Assembly: GCF_001425175.1 (NCBI RefSeq)
Contig: NZ_LMDV01000001.1
Span: 1 to 64,000, forward strand
Direction: 5' to 3'
Source: Nocardioides sp. Root1257
Lineage (GTDB): Bacteria > Actinomycetota > Actinomycetes > Propionibacteriales > Nocardioidaceae
DNA: 64,000 nt
Shown: piece by piece, positions 17,401 to 25,790 of the stretch
How the letters are laid out: every line of letters starts with the position of its first letter
How positions within the stretch are numbered: position 1 is the stretch's first letter
Translations under genes and position numbers: made by a program
The notes under the pieces: model-generated
Databases searched by the model: none
What the model saw: only the letters and a program-made list of their open reading frames with translations
Told to the model about the DNA's origin: nothing

Positions 17401-18042
17401 GCCGACCTGGCCGAGGTCTACACGGCCTGGGGCGGGTTCGCCTACGGCCGCGACCTCGACGGGGCGCCGGCGGCCGACGACATGCGGGCCAACTACCGGC
17501 GGATCAAGGTGGCGGCGAAGAACGTCGACACCCGCGAGCACGACATCGCCGACAGCGACGACTACTTCCAGTACCACGGCGGCATGGTCGCCACGGTCCG
17601 CGCGCTGACCGGCACCGCCCCGCAGGCCTACGTCGGCGACTCGACCAGCCCCGACGCCGTACGCACCCGGAGCCTGCAGGAGGAGACCAACCGCGTCTTC
17701 CGGGCCCGGGTCGTCAACCCGCGCTGGATCTCCGCGATGCAGCGGCACGGCTACAAGGGCGCGTTCGAGCTCGCGGCGACCGTGGACTACCTCTTCGGCT
17801 TCGACGCCACGGCGGGCGTCGTGCACGACTGGATGTACGAGTCGCTCGCGCAGGAGTACGTGCTCGACGAGACCAACCGCGAGTTCATGACCAAGTCGAA
17901 CCCGTGGGCGCTGCGCGGCATCGTCGAGCGGCTGCACGAGGCGAAGGACCGTGGGTTGTGGGAGTCGCCCGACCCGGCCACGGTGGCTGCCATGCAGCAG
18001 GTGTACCTGGACCTCGAGGGCGACCTGGAGGACCGAGCATGA
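14449..18042 (+). CDS. cobN: Cobaltochelatase subunit CobN
   Basis: The 1197-residue large subunit of the aerobic cobaltochelatase inserts cobalt into hydrogenobyrinic acid a,c-diamide with ATP, together with AAA/VWA subunits (here probably the fused protein at 29343-31334). The conserved LGKHGSMEWLPGKN block and GTSAMRTSGDD block are present. The ATG at 14449 follows GAGGAGG; homology begins at MRIALLSTSDTD. Residues 140-153 (GGFETGLRPSSTTE) are encoded by a 39-bp palindromic element inserted in frame. The gene is under a cobalamin riboswitch and overlaps cobF by ATGA. Confidence 0.95.
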   Translation: MRIALLSTSDTDLLSARASGADYVFANPGRPGHQSMAEVIEGADLVVGRILGSPHDLCSGFARIRDTGMPMVVLGGEQQPSAELMEMSSVPIGIAAEAHRYLAEGGPDNLAQLHAFLSDTVLLTGEGFEPPVVVPQWGMGGFETGLRPSSTTESALPRVGVLYYRAHEISGNDAFAHALVDAIDATGQAVGVPVFAGSLRSAPDELYDALGTLDALVVTVLAAGGSTPAGASAGGDDEAWDVERLRALDIPVLQGLCLTSSRDEWDASDDGVTPLDSATQIAIPEFDGRIITAPFSFKEVDADGLPRYVADPERCARVAGIAVNHARLRHIPNAEKRVALMLSAYPTKHSRVGNAVGLDTPVSTVRLLRRMRQEGYDVGHIPALDLDDETEAGDALIHALIAAGGQDEEWLTNAQLTDAHVRITKADYDAWTADVPRALRDEMVEAWGESPGRLFVNDAGEIVLATIQAGNVVLLIQPPRGFGENPVAIYHDPDLAPSHHYLAAYRWLQHGFGAHAVVHLGKHGSMEWLPGKNAALSAACATDAAIGNLPLIYPFLVNDPGEGAQAKRRAHATIIDHLVPPMARAESYGDIARLEQLLDEHANIAAMDPAKLPAVRGEIWQLMHAAEMHRDLGLDERPDDEEFDDFILHVDGWLCEIKDAQIRDGLHVLGQAPQGEARVNLVLAILRAAQVWGGAAHAVPGLRMALGLKEGAESTSAVDTIEEQARGLVQRMEDADWDPAAAAGLHDDPEVQRVLEFAAEQVVPRLRRTTDELDALLHALDGGFVPAGPSGSPLRGLVNVLPTGRNFYTVDPRAVPSRLAWQTGVAMADSLLQRHLDDTGEYPTSVGLSIWGTSAMRTSGDDVAEVLALLGVRPEWDEASRRVSDLAVVPLAELGRPRIDVTVRISGFFRDAFPHVVAMLDDAVRLVAGLDEPDDANFVRAHTRADLAEHGDERRATTRIFGSKPGSYGAGILQAIESGSWRDDADLAEVYTAWGGFAYGRDLDGAPAADDMRANYRRIKVAAKNVDTREHDIADSDDYFQYHGGMVATVRALTGTAPQAYVGDSTSPDAVRTRSLQEETNRVFRARVVNPRWISAMQRHGYKGAFELAATVDYLFGFDATAGVVHDWMYESLAQEYVLDETNREFMTKSNPWALRGIVERLHEAKDRGLWESPDPATVAAMQQVYLDLEGDLEDRA
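14866..14904. repeat. REP-like palindromic element inserted in frame in cobN
   Basis: The 39-bp element runs GGTGGTTTCGAGAC..., with AGGAC-TTC-GTCCT at the centre and CTCAACCACC at the end. The outer arms GGTGGTT/AACCACC and the inner arms AGGAC/GTCCT are perfect. It begins exactly at a codon boundary (codon 140) and has an open frame, giving GGFETGLRPSSTT. Related copies lie in the chelatase gene at 30170-30204 and 30222-30269. Confidence 0.8.
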
Positions 18043-18830
18043 CCACTCCGGCCAGGCGGGTCCGCATCATCGGCGTGGGGCCGGGCGACCCCGACCAGGT
18101 GACGCTCGAGGCGGTGCAGGCGCTGCGGGAGGTCGACTACTTCGTCGTCACCGACAAGTCCGGTCGCGGCGGGATGCCCGACCCGCTGGTCAACGCCCGG
18201 GAGCGGCTGCTGGACCGGCACCTCGGGGCGCCGCCCGTGATCGTGCGCGTCGACGACCCCGAGCGCGAGCGCCGCCCGGACCGCACCGCCACGCAGGAGG
18301 AGTACGACGCGGCCGTGGCGCGCTGGCACGAGGAGCGGCAGACGGCGTACGAGGAGGCGCTGCTCTCCCGGGAGGGCGTCGCGGGCTTCCTGGTGTGGGG
18401 GGACCCGGCGTTCTACGACTCGACGATCCGGATCCTGCAGTCGCTGCAGGAGCGCGGCCGCCTCGACCTCGAGCTCGACGTGATCCCCGGGATCTCCAGC
18501 ATCCAGCTGCTCGCGGCCAAGCACCGGATCGTGCTGCACGAGGTCGGCCACGCGCTGCACGTCACCAGCGGTCGACGGCTGCGCGAGGCGCTCGACCAGG
18601 GGCAGGACAACGTCGTCGTGATGCTCAACCGGGTGATCGAGCTCGAGGGGCCCCAGACGGACCTCAGTGAGTGGTCGATCTGGTGGGGCGCCAACCTCGG
18701 CACGGCCTCGGAGGAGCTGGTGGCCGGCCGGGTCGGCGACGTGCTGCCCGAGATCGACGCCGCCCGTGAGCGGGTGCGCGCGGCCGCGGGCTGGGTGATG
18801 GACATCTTCCTGATCCGTCGCGAGGCGTGA
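18039..18830 (+). CDS. cobF: Precorrin-6A synthase (deacetylating) CobF
   Basis: The 263-residue SAM-dependent methyltransferase of the tetrapyrrole methylase fold methylates C1 of precorrin-5 and releases acetate. The N-terminal GVGPGDPDQVTLEA loop, the GDPAFYDSTIRI SAM loop and the PGISSIQLLAAKH motif are all present, and the length is that of CobF. CobF occurs only in the aerobic route, which agrees with cobN. ATG at 18039 overlaps the cobN stop (ATGA). Confidence 0.93.
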   Translation: MTTPARRVRIIGVGPGDPDQVTLEAVQALREVDYFVVTDKSGRGGMPDPLVNARERLLDRHLGAPPVIVRVDDPERERRPDRTATQEEYDAAVARWHEERQTAYEEALLSREGVAGFLVWGDPAFYDSTIRILQSLQERGRLDLELDVIPGISSIQLLAAKHRIVLHEVGHALHVTSGRRLREALDQGQDNVVVMLNRVIELEGPQTDLSEWSIWWGANLGTASEELVAGRVGDVLPEIDAARERVRAAAGWVMDIFLIRREA

Positions 18831-19351
18831 TGGCGCACACCGTCCTGGTCGTCCCGGTGCCGGAGCTGGAGCCGTTCGTGCTCGGGCGGACTCGGCACTA
18901 CGACGCGTCGTTCGTCTCCGCGGACCCGACCTTCGTGCACGCCCACATCTCGGCCCTGGGGCCGTTCCTCGACGACCCGAGCAGTCCGGATCGGGCGTTG
19001 GTGGGCGAGATCGCTGCGGCTACACCGGCCTTCGACTTCACGCTGGAGCGGATCGGGGAGCTGGCGCACGGGATCCTGTCCCTGCTGCCCGATCCCGACG
19101 ACCCTTTCCGCGAGCTGACCCGGCGGCTGGTTGCGGCGTTCCCGCAGTGCCCTCCGTACGGCGGCGCCTACCCGGAGCCGACGCCGCACCTGACCCTCGA
19201 CCAACGGGCGGACGGGATCGACGAGCAGTCGGTGCGCACCGCGCTCGGAGACGCCGTGCCCGCCCGCTGCCGCGCCGACCGGCTCGTGCTGCACCGCTAC
19301 GCCAACCACGACTGCCGGGTGCTCGCCGAGTGGAAGCTCGGTGGAGCGTGA
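18830..19351 (+). CDS. 2H phosphoesterase / 2'-5' RNA ligase-like protein
   Basis: The 173-residue protein has the two H-x-T/S motifs of the 2H superfamily: HAHIS (near residue 40) and PHLTL (near residue 124). They are spaced as in 2'-5' RNA ligase (LigT)-like cyclic phosphodiesterases. It could open or form 2'-5' phosphodiester or cyclic-phosphate bonds. It starts in the last base of the cobF stop (TGATG; an in-frame GTG at 18827 is an alternative), and its own stop overlaps cobQ, so it is embedded in the cobN-F-Q-K operon. Its role in cobalamin synthesis is unknown. Confidence 0.75.
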   Translation: MAHTVLVVPVPELEPFVLGRTRHYDASFVSADPTFVHAHISALGPFLDDPSSPDRALVGEIAAATPAFDFTLERIGELAHGILSLLPDPDDPFRELTRRLVAAFPQCPPYGGAYPEPTPHLTLDQRADGIDEQSVRTALGDAVPARCRADRLVLHRYANHDCRVLAEWKLGGA

Positions 19352-20841
19352 CCGGCCTCCTGGTCGCCGGGACCACCTCCGACGCCGGCAAGAGCATCGT
19401 CACCTCGGGGCTCTGCCGTGCGTTCGTGCGGCGGGGGGTGAAGGTCGCGCCGTTCAAGTCGCAGAACATGTCCAACAACTCGATGGTCGTCACCGCACCG
19501 ACGGGGACCGGCGAGATCGGCCGCGCCCAGTGGGTGCAGGCGCTCGCGGCGAAGGTCGAGCCCGAGGTCGCGATGAACCCGGTGCTGCTCAAGCCCGGCA
19601 GCGACCAGCGCAGCCACGTCGTCGTGCTCGGCCGGCCGGCGGGCGAGGTCTCCTCCCGTGACTTCGTCGACGGGCGGCGGCACCTCGCGGCCGCGGCGTA
19701 CGACGCCTTCGACGACCTCGCCTCGCGCTTCGACGTGATCGTCGCCGAGGGTGCCGGCAGCCCGACCGAGATCAACCTGCGGGCGAGCGACTACGTCAAC
19801 ATGGGCCTCGCCCAGCACGGTGGCCTGGCGACGGTGCTGGTCGGCGACATCGACCGGGGTGGGGTCTTCGCGTCGCTCTTCGGCAGCGTCGCCCTGCTGT
19901 CGCCGGAGGACCAGCGGCTCGTGGCGGGCTTCGTGGTCAACCGCTTCCGTGGCGACGAGTCGCTGCTCGGGCCGGGGTTGAGCGAGCTCGAGCAGCTCAC
20001 CGGTCGGCGGGTGTACGGCGTGCTGCCGTTCAGCTCCGACGTGTGGCTCGACAGCGAGGACACCCTGGACGTCGGCGACCGGCGCGTCGTCGACGGGCCG
20101 GCGCCGCTGCGCGTGGTCGTGGTGCGCTCGCCACGGATCAGCAACTTCACCGACATCGACGCGCTCGGCCTGGAGCCGGGGGTCGACGTCGTCTACGCGT
20201 CGGACGGCCGCTCCCTGGCGGACGCAGACCTGATCGTGCTGCCGGGGTCGCGGGCGACGCTCGCCGACCTGGCGTGGCTGCGCTCGCGCGACCTCGACCG
20301 CGCGGTGCTCGACCACGCGGCGGCCGGCCGGCCGGTGCTCGGCATCTGCGGCGGCTTCCAGATGCTCGGCCGCGGTGTGCACGACCCGGACGGTGTCGAG
20401 GGCCCGGCGGGGGCGTCCGACACCGGGCTCGGGCTGCTCGACGTCAACACCGTCTTCGCAGCGGAGAAGGTGCTGCGGCTGCCCCGGGGCACGGCGCTCG
20501 GCGCGCCCGTCGACGGCTACGAGATCCACCACGGCCGGGTCGTCGTCGGCACGGGCGAGCAGTTCCTGGGCGGCGCCCGCAGCGGTCACGTCTTCGGCAC
20601 CATGTGGCACGGCTGCCTGGAGAGCGACGCCTTCCGGGGCGCGTTCCTGGCCGAGGTGGCGCGGCTGACCGGGCACGTGTGGACGCCGTCCGGGGTCAGC
20701 TTCGGCGCCGCTCGGGAGCGCCGGCTCGACCTGCTCGGCGACCTGGTCGAGCACCACCTCGACGTCGACGCACTGCTCGAGCTGGCGACCGCCGGCGCCC
20801 CCGCCGGGCTGCGGGTGCTGCCTCCGGGCGACCGGCGATGA
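19348..20841 (+). CDS. cobQ: Cobyric acid synthase CobQ
   Basis: The 497-residue glutamine-dependent amidotransferase amidates the b, d, e and g side chains of the corrin ring. The N-terminal P-loop ([16 protein letters not shown]), the [10 protein letters not shown] motif and the triad GATase domain with nucleophile Cys in [10 protein letters not shown] identify it. The GTG start overlaps the upstream stop (GTGA) and the stop overlaps cobK, so it is one translationally coupled operon. Confidence 0.95.
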   Translation: MTGLLVAGTTSDAGKSIVTSGLCRAFVRRGVKVAPFKSQNMSNNSMVVTAPTGTGEIGRAQWVQALAAKVEPEVAMNPVLLKPGSDQRSHVVVLGRPAGEVSSRDFVDGRRHLAAAAYDAFDDLASRFDVIVAEGAGSPTEINLRASDYVNMGLAQHGGLATVLVGDIDRGGVFASLFGSVALLSPEDQRLVAGFVVNRFRGDESLLGPGLSELEQLTGRRVYGVLPFSSDVWLDSEDTLDVGDRRVVDGPAPLRVVVVRSPRISNFTDIDALGLEPGVDVVYASDGRSLADADLIVLPGSRATLADLAWLRSRDLDRAVLDHAAAGRPVLGICGGFQMLGRGVHDPDGVEGPAGASDTGLGLLDVNTVFAAEKVLRLPRGTALGAPVDGYEIHHGRVVVGTGEQFLGGARSGHVFGTMWHGCLESDAFRGAFLAEVARLTGHVWTPSGVSFGAARERRLDLLGDLVEHHLDVDALLELATAGAPAGLRVLPPGDRR

Positions 20842-21587
20842 GGGTGCTCGTGCTGGGCGGCACGGCGGAGGCCCGCGCCCTGGCGGCCGAGCTGGTCCGC
20901 GACGGGTTCGACGTCGTGTCGTCGCTGGCCGGGCGGGTCGCCGACCCGCGGCTGCCGGTCGGTGAGGTGCGGATCGGCGGGTTCGGCGGCGCGGTCGCGC
21001 TGGCGGCGTACGCCGAGGACTTCGACGCGGTCGTCGACGCGACGCACCCCTACGCCGCGCAGATCTCGCGGCACGCGTCGAGCGTGCGGGTGCCGTTGCT
21101 CCGGCTGGCCCGCCCGGGCTGGGACGGTCCCTGGACGTGGGTCGACGACCACGAGGAGGCGGCCGACACGGCAGCGAGTCTGGGGGAACGGCCCTTCCTC
21201 ACCATCGGTCGCCAGCGACTCGACGCCTTCGTGGGCCCGATGCGAGACCGGGCCGTGCTGGCGCGAGTGGTGGACGCGCCCGCGATCGAGCTGCCGCCGG
21301 CCTGGGAGCTGCTCCGCGACCGGGGGCCCTACACGGTCGGCGGCGAGCTGGCGCTGATGCGGCGGCACCGCACGGACGTGCTCGTCACCAAGGACTCCGG
21401 CGGCAGCCACACCCGGCCCAAGCTCGACGCGGCCGCGACGCTCGGCGTCCCCGTCGTCGTCGTACGGCGACCCGCGCCTCCGGAGGGCGTCGAGTCGGTC
21501 AGCGACGTCGACGCAGCAGCGCGATGGGTACGACGACAGCCAGCGCGCCGAGTCCGACCCGCCGCGCCAGCAAGCGGGCCCGGGTGA
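20838..21587 (+). CDS. cobK: Precorrin-6A reductase CobK
   Basis: The 249-residue NADPH-dependent reductase has the CobK/CbiJ signatures [14 protein letters not shown] at the N-terminus, [11 protein letters not shown] in the middle and [17 protein letters not shown] near the C-terminus. ATG at 20838 overlaps the cobQ stop. The last 89 bases overlap, tail to tail, the end of cobD on the other strand. This adds an Arg/Ala/Pro-rich C-terminal tail of about 25 residues ([13 protein letters not shown]...) that looks like a shadow of cobD rather than conserved protein. Confidence 0.93.
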   Translation: MRVLVLGGTAEARALAAELVRDGFDVVSSLAGRVADPRLPVGEVRIGGFGGAVALAAYAEDFDAVVDATHPYAAQISRHASSVRVPLLRLARPGWDGPWTWVDDHEEAADTAASLGERPFLTIGRQRLDAFVGPMRDRAVLARVVDAPAIELPPAWELLRDRGPYTVGGELALMRRHRTDVLVTKDSGGSHTRPKLDAAATLGVPVVVVRRPAPPEGVESVSDVDAAARWVRRQPARRVRPAAPASGPG

Positions 21588-22383
21588 TGTCGTGCTGAGT
21601 CGGGGCCCTGCCGTCGCCGAGCACCTGACGGTCCTCGACCCGGTCGCCGTACACGTTGACGCCGCCGAGCCGGATCCCGAGCGCGCCGGCGAACGCCGCC
21701 TCGACCGGTCCCGCGTTGGGGCTGGGGTGGCCGCCGGCATCGCGACGCCAGGCACGCACGGCGCCCGCACGGTCGTCGCCGAGCGCGACCGCCAGGCCGG
21801 CGGTGAGCCGCGAGCCCGGCAGGTTGAGCAGGTCGTCGAGGCGTGCCGCCGCCCAGCCGAACCGCTCGTAGCGAGCGTTGCGGTGCCCGACCATCGCGTC
21901 CAGCGTGTTCGCGGCCCGGTAGGTGAGCAGCCCCGGCGCGCCGGCCAGCGCCCCCCAGACGAGGGGCGCGACCACTGCGTCCGAGGTGTTCTCGGCCAGC
22001 GACTCGATCACCGCGCGGGCGATCTCGCCCTCGTCGAGCGTGGTCGTGTCACGGCCGACCAGGTGGGTCAGCCGGATCCGCGCGGCGCCCAGGTCGCCCG
22101 ACCGGAGCAGCTCCTCCACCGCCGCGGCCTCGCGATCGAGCGAGCGACCGCCGAGCACGGCCCAGGTGGCCAGCGCGACCGGGACGCCGGAGCGGCCGAG
22201 GGCCGCGGCGGCACCCACCAGCACGGCCACGTGGACCACGCCGTGCCCGCGCCGGTCGGCGTACGTGACTCGCTCGAGCGCCGCGGCCGCGCGCCCGAAG
22301 CCCGCCACCGGGTGGAAGCGCGCGGGATCGCCCAGCAGCCGGTCGGCGGCGTAGCCGAGCACGAGTCCGAGGGGAGCGTTCAT
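21499..22383 (-). CDS. cobD: Adenosylcobinamide-phosphate synthase CobD (CbiB)
   Basis: The 294-residue integral membrane protein attaches the aminopropanol linker to adenosylcobyric acid. It has the N-terminal [18 protein letters not shown] motif, the [15 protein letters not shown] segment, the [21 protein letters not shown] block and [15 protein letters not shown]. It starts at ATG 22383, only two bases from the divergent cobU ATG at 22386. Its 3' end overlaps cobK by 89 bases. Confidence 0.93.
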   Translation of the reverse strand: MNAPLGLVLGYAADRLLGDPARFHPVAGFGRAAAALERVTYADRRGHGVVHVAVLVGAAAALGRSGVPVALATWAVLGGRSLDREAAAVEELLRSGDLGAARIRLTHLVGRDTTTLDEGEIARAVIESLAENTSDAVVAPLVWGALAGAPGLLTYRAANTLDAMVGHRNARYERFGWAAARLDDLLNLPGSRLTAGLAVALGDDRAGAVRAWRRDAGGHPSPNAGPVEAAFAGALGIRLGGVNVYGDRVEDRQVLGDGRAPTQHDITRARLLARRVGLGALAVVVPIALLRRRR

Positions 22384-22385
22384 CG

Positions 22386-22895
22386 ATGAGGGTCCTGGTC
22401 ACGGGCGGGGTGCGGTCCGGCAAGTCGCGGCACGCCGAGTCGCTGCTCGACGCAGAGGCCGCGGTCCGGTACGTCGCGCCGGGCCCGGTCCGCGACGACG
22501 CGGACTGGCAGGAGCGGGTCGCCGCTCACCGGGCCCGCCGGCCGGCGCACTGGACGACGGTCGAGACGGGCGACCTGACGCAGGCGCTGACGACTGGCGA
22601 CGCGGTGCTCGTCGACTGTCTCGGCACCTGGCTGACCCGGCTTGTCGACGACGCAGGGATGTGGGACGCGTCGGTGCCGGACCTCATCGCACACGTCGAC
22701 GCGGCCGTCGACCGGGCGGTGTCGGCGCTGGGTGGCACGGTGGTCCTCGTGACCAACGAGGTCGGGATGGGGGTGGTGCCGGAGCACCGGTCGGGACGGG
22801 TCTTCCGCGACCTGCTCGGCTCGGTCAACCAACGGTTCGGGGCCGCGTGCGACGAGGTGCACCTGGTCGTCGCAGGACGGGTCCTCCGCATCTGA
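22386..22895 (+). CDS. cobU: Adenosylcobinamide kinase / adenosylcobinamide-phosphate guanylyltransferase CobU
   Basis: The 169-residue bifunctional nucleotide-loop enzyme has the P-loop GGVRSGKSRHAE at residues 7-18, the VDCLGTWLTRL strand and the VTNEVGMGVVPE motif. It is at the N-terminus with no spare residues, which fixes the ATG at 22386. The ribosome site GAGGGGAG lies inside the antisense first codons of cobD. It is a single gene convergent with cobS (13-bp gap), and no riboswitch is visible in front of it. Confidence 0.92.
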   Translation: MRVLVTGGVRSGKSRHAESLLDAEAAVRYVAPGPVRDDADWQERVAAHRARRPAHWTTVETGDLTQALTTGDAVLVDCLGTWLTRLVDDAGMWDASVPDLIAHVDAAVDRAVSALGGTVVLVTNEVGMGVVPEHRSGRVFRDLLGSVNQRFGAACDEVHLVVAGRVLRI

Positions 22896-22908
22896 TGTCC
22901 CTGGAGCG

Positions 22909-23607
22909 TCACAGCCAGGCCCAGGTGAGCAGCGTGGTCGCCAGGGCGAGCTCGATGGCGGCGCCGAAGACGTCGCCGGTCACGCCGCCGAGGCGACGCG
23001 TCGTGCGCCGCACCAGGGCGACGACCGCGAGCCCGCCGGTGACCGAGAGCAGCACGCCCCCGAGCGCGGCGACCGGGAGCGGGACGGTGCGCGTGTAGGA
23101 GCTGCCGAGACCGTCGGGCCGCGCCGCCGGCACCCGGGTGCAGCAGGCGATCCAGAGTGCGCACCGGGACAGGCAGACGAGTGCGCCCGCGAGCGCGGCG
23201 AGGCGTGCGGAGTCGACGTACGCCGTCAGCGCGCCGGCCTGGACCCCGGCGACGACGACGGTCGCGACGACGCCGGCCGGGCCGCTGGTGCCGGTCTTCA
23301 TGACGGCGAGCGAGCGCTCGCGGTCGTACGACGCGGTGAGGCCGTCGGCCACGTCGGACAACCCGTCCCAGTGCAGGGCGCGGGAGCCGGCGGCCAGCGC
23401 GCCCACGGCGACGGACGCGACCGCGAGCGACGGGAGCCCTGCGAGACCGCCGAGCCACAGGACCGTCGCGACGAGGACGCCGAGGGGGAGGACCGCGACG
23501 GGGGCGAGCAGCATGGCGCGACGCGCGGTCGTCCGGTCGACCCGGGACGGCGGGCCGATGGGCAGCGCCGTCAGCGTCCCGACGGCGAGCCGCCAGGCGT
23601 CACGCAC
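22909..23607 (-). CDS. cobS: Adenosylcobinamide-GDP ribazoletransferase (cobalamin synthase) CobS
   Basis: The 232-residue membrane enzyme joins adenosylcobinamide-GDP with alpha-ribazole (phosphate). The conserved HWDGLSDVADGL acidic motif, the MKTGTSGPAG loop and several hydrophobic helices define it. GTG at 23607 lies eight bases inside cobT, so cobT and cobS are translationally coupled in the riboswitch-controlled cbtBA-cobTS operon. Confidence 0.92.
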   Translation of the reverse strand: MRDAWRLAVGTLTALPIGPPSRVDRTTARRAMLLAPVAVLPLGVLVATVLWLGGLAGLPSLAVASVAVGALAAGSRALHWDGLSDVADGLTASYDRERSLAVMKTGTSGPAGVVATVVVAGVQAGALTAYVDSARLAALAGALVCLSRCALWIACCTRVPAARPDGLGSSYTRTVPLPVAALGGVLLSVTGGLAVVALVRRTTRRLGGVTGDVFGAAIELALATTLLTWAWL

Positions 23608-24628
23608 CCGGGAGGATCTCCGAGAGCAGCGCGACGTCGCGCAGCAGGGCGACCGCGCTGCGCAGCACCGGCACGGCGGCGACCGCGCCGCTGCCCTCGC
23701 CGAGCCGCAGCCCGAGGTCGAGCACCGGCTCGAGCCCGAGCTTGGCGAGCGCGAGCGACTGGGCGGGCTCGGTGGAGCGGTGCCCGGCGGCGTACCAGGC
23801 GGCCGCGCCCGGCTCGATCCGGTCGGCGGTGAGCGCGCAGGCGACCGCCATCAACCCGTCGAGCAGCACCGGGACGCCCTGCCGGGCGGCCTCGGCGAGG
23901 TAGCCCGTGCTGGCGGCCAGGTCGGCGCTGCCGAGAGCGGTGAGCGTGTCGACGGGGTCGTCGGTGCGCGCGCCGGCCCGGTCGAGCGCCTGCTGGACGA
24001 CCTGCTCCTTGTGCAGCAGTGCCGCGTCGTCGATGCCGGTCCCGCGGCCGGTGACCTCGGTAGCGGGCAGGCCGAGCCCGGCCGCCACGAGCGCGGCCGC
24101 GGGCGTGGTGTTGCCGATGCCCATGTCGCCGCTGAGCAGCAGCTGCGCGCCGGCTGCGATCTCCTCGCGAGCGACCGTCGCGCCGACCTCGAGGGCCTGG
24201 CCCGTCTCGTCCGCCGTCAGGGCGTCCTCGAGGTGGATCGCCCCCGAGGAGCGGCGCACCTTGTGGCGTCGTACGTCGTCGGGCACGCCGTCCAGGTCGT
24301 CGTCGACCCCGAGGTCGAGGACCCGCACGCGCACGCCGTGGGCGTGCGCGAGGGCGGAGACGCCGGCCCGCCCGCTGAGGAACGTGCGGACCATCGCGGC
24401 GGTGATCTCGGGCGGGTACGCCGAGACGCCGTGCCGGGCGACGCCGTGGTCGCCGGCGAAGATGACCAGGCCGACGTCGGTCAGCTCGCGCGGCGGACAG
24501 ACGCCTTGGGTGGCGGCGATCCAGACGGCGAGGTCGCCCAGCCGGCCCAGCGCCCCCGGAGGGGTGGCCAGGCCGGCCAGGCGCTCGGTCGCGGCGGCGG
24601 CCACGGCCGCCGACGGAGCCGCGATCAC
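23600..24628 (-). CDS. cobT: Nicotinate-nucleotide--dimethylbenzimidazole phosphoribosyltransferase CobT
   Basis: The 342-residue enzyme activates the lower-ligand base as alpha-ribazole phosphate. It has TPPGALGRLGDLAVW, the FAGDHGVARHGVSAYP motif, the LLSGDMGIGNTTPAAAL motif and the catalytic-Glu region LRLGEGSGA. GTG at 24628 overlaps the cbtA stop by four bases. The lower-ligand base is probably made by BluB, encoded in the next operon. Confidence 0.94.
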   Translation of the reverse strand: MIAAPSAAVAAAATERLAGLATPPGALGRLGDLAVWIAATQGVCPPRELTDVGLVIFAGDHGVARHGVSAYPPEITAAMVRTFLSGRAGVSALAHAHGVRVRVLDLGVDDDLDGVPDDVRRHKVRRSSGAIHLEDALTADETGQALEVGATVAREEIAAGAQLLLSGDMGIGNTTPAAALVAAGLGLPATEVTGRGTGIDDAALLHKEQVVQQALDRAGARTDDPVDTLTALGSADLAASTGYLAEAARQGVPVLLDGLMAVACALTADRIEPGAAAWYAAGHRSTEPAQSLALAKLGLEPVLDLGLRLGEGSGAVAAVPVLRSAVALLRDVALLSEILPGA

Positions 24629-25413
24629 AGGCTGGCCGCCAGCGCGCGCCGTTCGACCTGGACGGTCTCGCGGCGGTAGAGCCGGCCGACGAGCCCGGTG
24701 AGACCGATCCCGATCCCGCCCCAGAGCGTGGCGAGCGTGATCAACGAGGCCCGGCGGAAGTACCAGAGCACGTCGGCCGGGAAGGTGCCGACCTCGTTGA
24801 CGGTCGGCATCAGCTGCCCGGCGGCGACCATGGCGACGACGTACAGGCCGACGCCGCTGAGCACCGCGACGTAGGTGCCCGACTGCTCGTGGATGCGCAC
24901 GGCGAGCAGCGACGACAGCGCCGCGAACGCGACCGAGATCAGCATGAAGCCGAAGAACCAGCTGGTGCGGTCGCCGATGGTGTCGCCCGAGCCGACGGCC
25001 GGTGGCGTCGCGGGGTACTTGAGGAACGGCACCAGTGCGACGGAGACGAAGCCGACGAGGCTGACCAGGGCCGTGGACTGGCCCGGCGTCAGGGTGCCGA
25101 TCCGGCCCACGACGGAGGCCGCGACCAGGGCGACGATGCCGCCGATGGCGAGACCGACGGCCAGGCTGCCGGTGAGCAGGCCCCAGGTGCGCTGGTTCGG
25201 GCGGGAGACGGTGGTGCCGTCCTCCTCGTGGACATGGCCCGCCTCGTGTGCAGAGCCCGCCTCGGTGGCGGGCTCGTCGGCGGAGGCGGCTTCCTCGAGG
25301 GCGATGGCGGTCTCGACGTGCGGCTCACCGACCTGGTGCGCGACCAGGAACGTGGCGAAGCCGGCGAGGAGGCCGACGAGCAGCCCCCGGACGAGGAATG
25401 CGCGTGCGGTCAT
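24625..25413 (-). CDS. cbtA: Cobalt transporter subunit CbtA
   Basis: The 262-residue protein has about five transmembrane helices, a His-rich loop after the first helix (around residues 55-65, SAHEAGHVHEEDG) that could bind cobalt, and CbtA motifs RTWGLLTGSLAVG and LKYPATPP. It forms the predicted cobalt uptake system with CbtB. It is co-transcribed with cbtB in front and cobT behind, downstream of a cobalamin riboswitch, as is typical of CbtAB. Confidence 0.9.
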   Translation of the reverse strand: MTARAFLVRGLLVGLLAGFATFLVAHQVGEPHVETAIALEEAASADEPATEAGSAHEAGHVHEEDGTTVSRPNQRTWGLLTGSLAVGLAIGGIVALVAASVVGRIGTLTPGQSTALVSLVGFVSVALVPFLKYPATPPAVGSGDTIGDRTSWFFGFMLISVAFAALSSLLAVRIHEQSGTYVAVLSGVGLYVVAMVAAGQLMPTVNEVGTFPADVLWYFRRASLITLATLWGGIGIGLTGLVGRLYRRETVQVERRALAASL

Positions 25414-25428
25414 GGTGGCGACCCCGGC

Positions 25429-25650
25429 TCAGTGGCAGGGGTAGCCGAGCAGGTGCCGGCTGTCGTGGACCCACTCGTGGATCGCGTTGCCCGACGGGAT
25501 CGAGATCGCGCCCTGGTCGGCGCTGATGAAGAACAGGATGATCAGCCCGAGCAGGCCGAAGAAGAGCGCCCACGGGGCGATCTCGCGGAAGGGGATCGAC
25601 GGGATCTCGACGGTGGAGCCGGAGATGGGTGCGGCAGACGACTGCGACAT
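25429..25650 (-). CDS. cbtB: Cobalt transporter subunit CbtB
   Basis: The 73-residue protein has a single transmembrane helix (about 27-43, WALFFGLLGLIILFFIS) and a His-containing C-terminus (IHEWVHDSRHLLGYPCH), which is the standard CbtB form with metal-binding His residues. The ATG at 25650 follows a GAGGAGG ribosome site, directly after a cobalamin riboswitch. Confidence 0.9.
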   Translation of the reverse strand: MSQSSAAPISGSTVEIPSIPFREIAPWALFFGLLGLIILFFISADQGAISIPSGNAIHEWVHDSRHLLGYPCH

Positions 25651-25684
25651 GGTGCCTCCTCAGGGATACGTGCGTCCCTGTTCG

Positions 25685-25790
25685 AATGGATGGAAGCGGA
25701 CCTTCGGGTCTGACTCCACCGCTCGGAAGCGATGTCACAGTAGCGCGACTGTGCCGGAATCTCACCGGCTTCCTCGTGCCCGCGGCGTCA
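25685..25790 (-). promoter_or_regulatory. Cobalamin riboswitch upstream of cbtBA-cobTS
   Basis: Read on the minus strand, the region shows GGAAGCCGGTGAGATTCCGG, then the GCTACTGTGAC element (25734-25744), then a B12-box-like segment AGTCAGACCCGAAGGTCC (around 25698-25715). This is the order found in cobalamin riboswitches. It overlaps the last bases of the cobC gene, which runs in the same direction, so it may also act on read-through transcripts. Confidence 0.9.

Noticed and set aside
14896..17937. Long minus-strand open frame opposite cobN
   Set aside because: Composition is a typical high-GC antisense shadow, with no recognisable domain, while CobN on the plus strand is certain.
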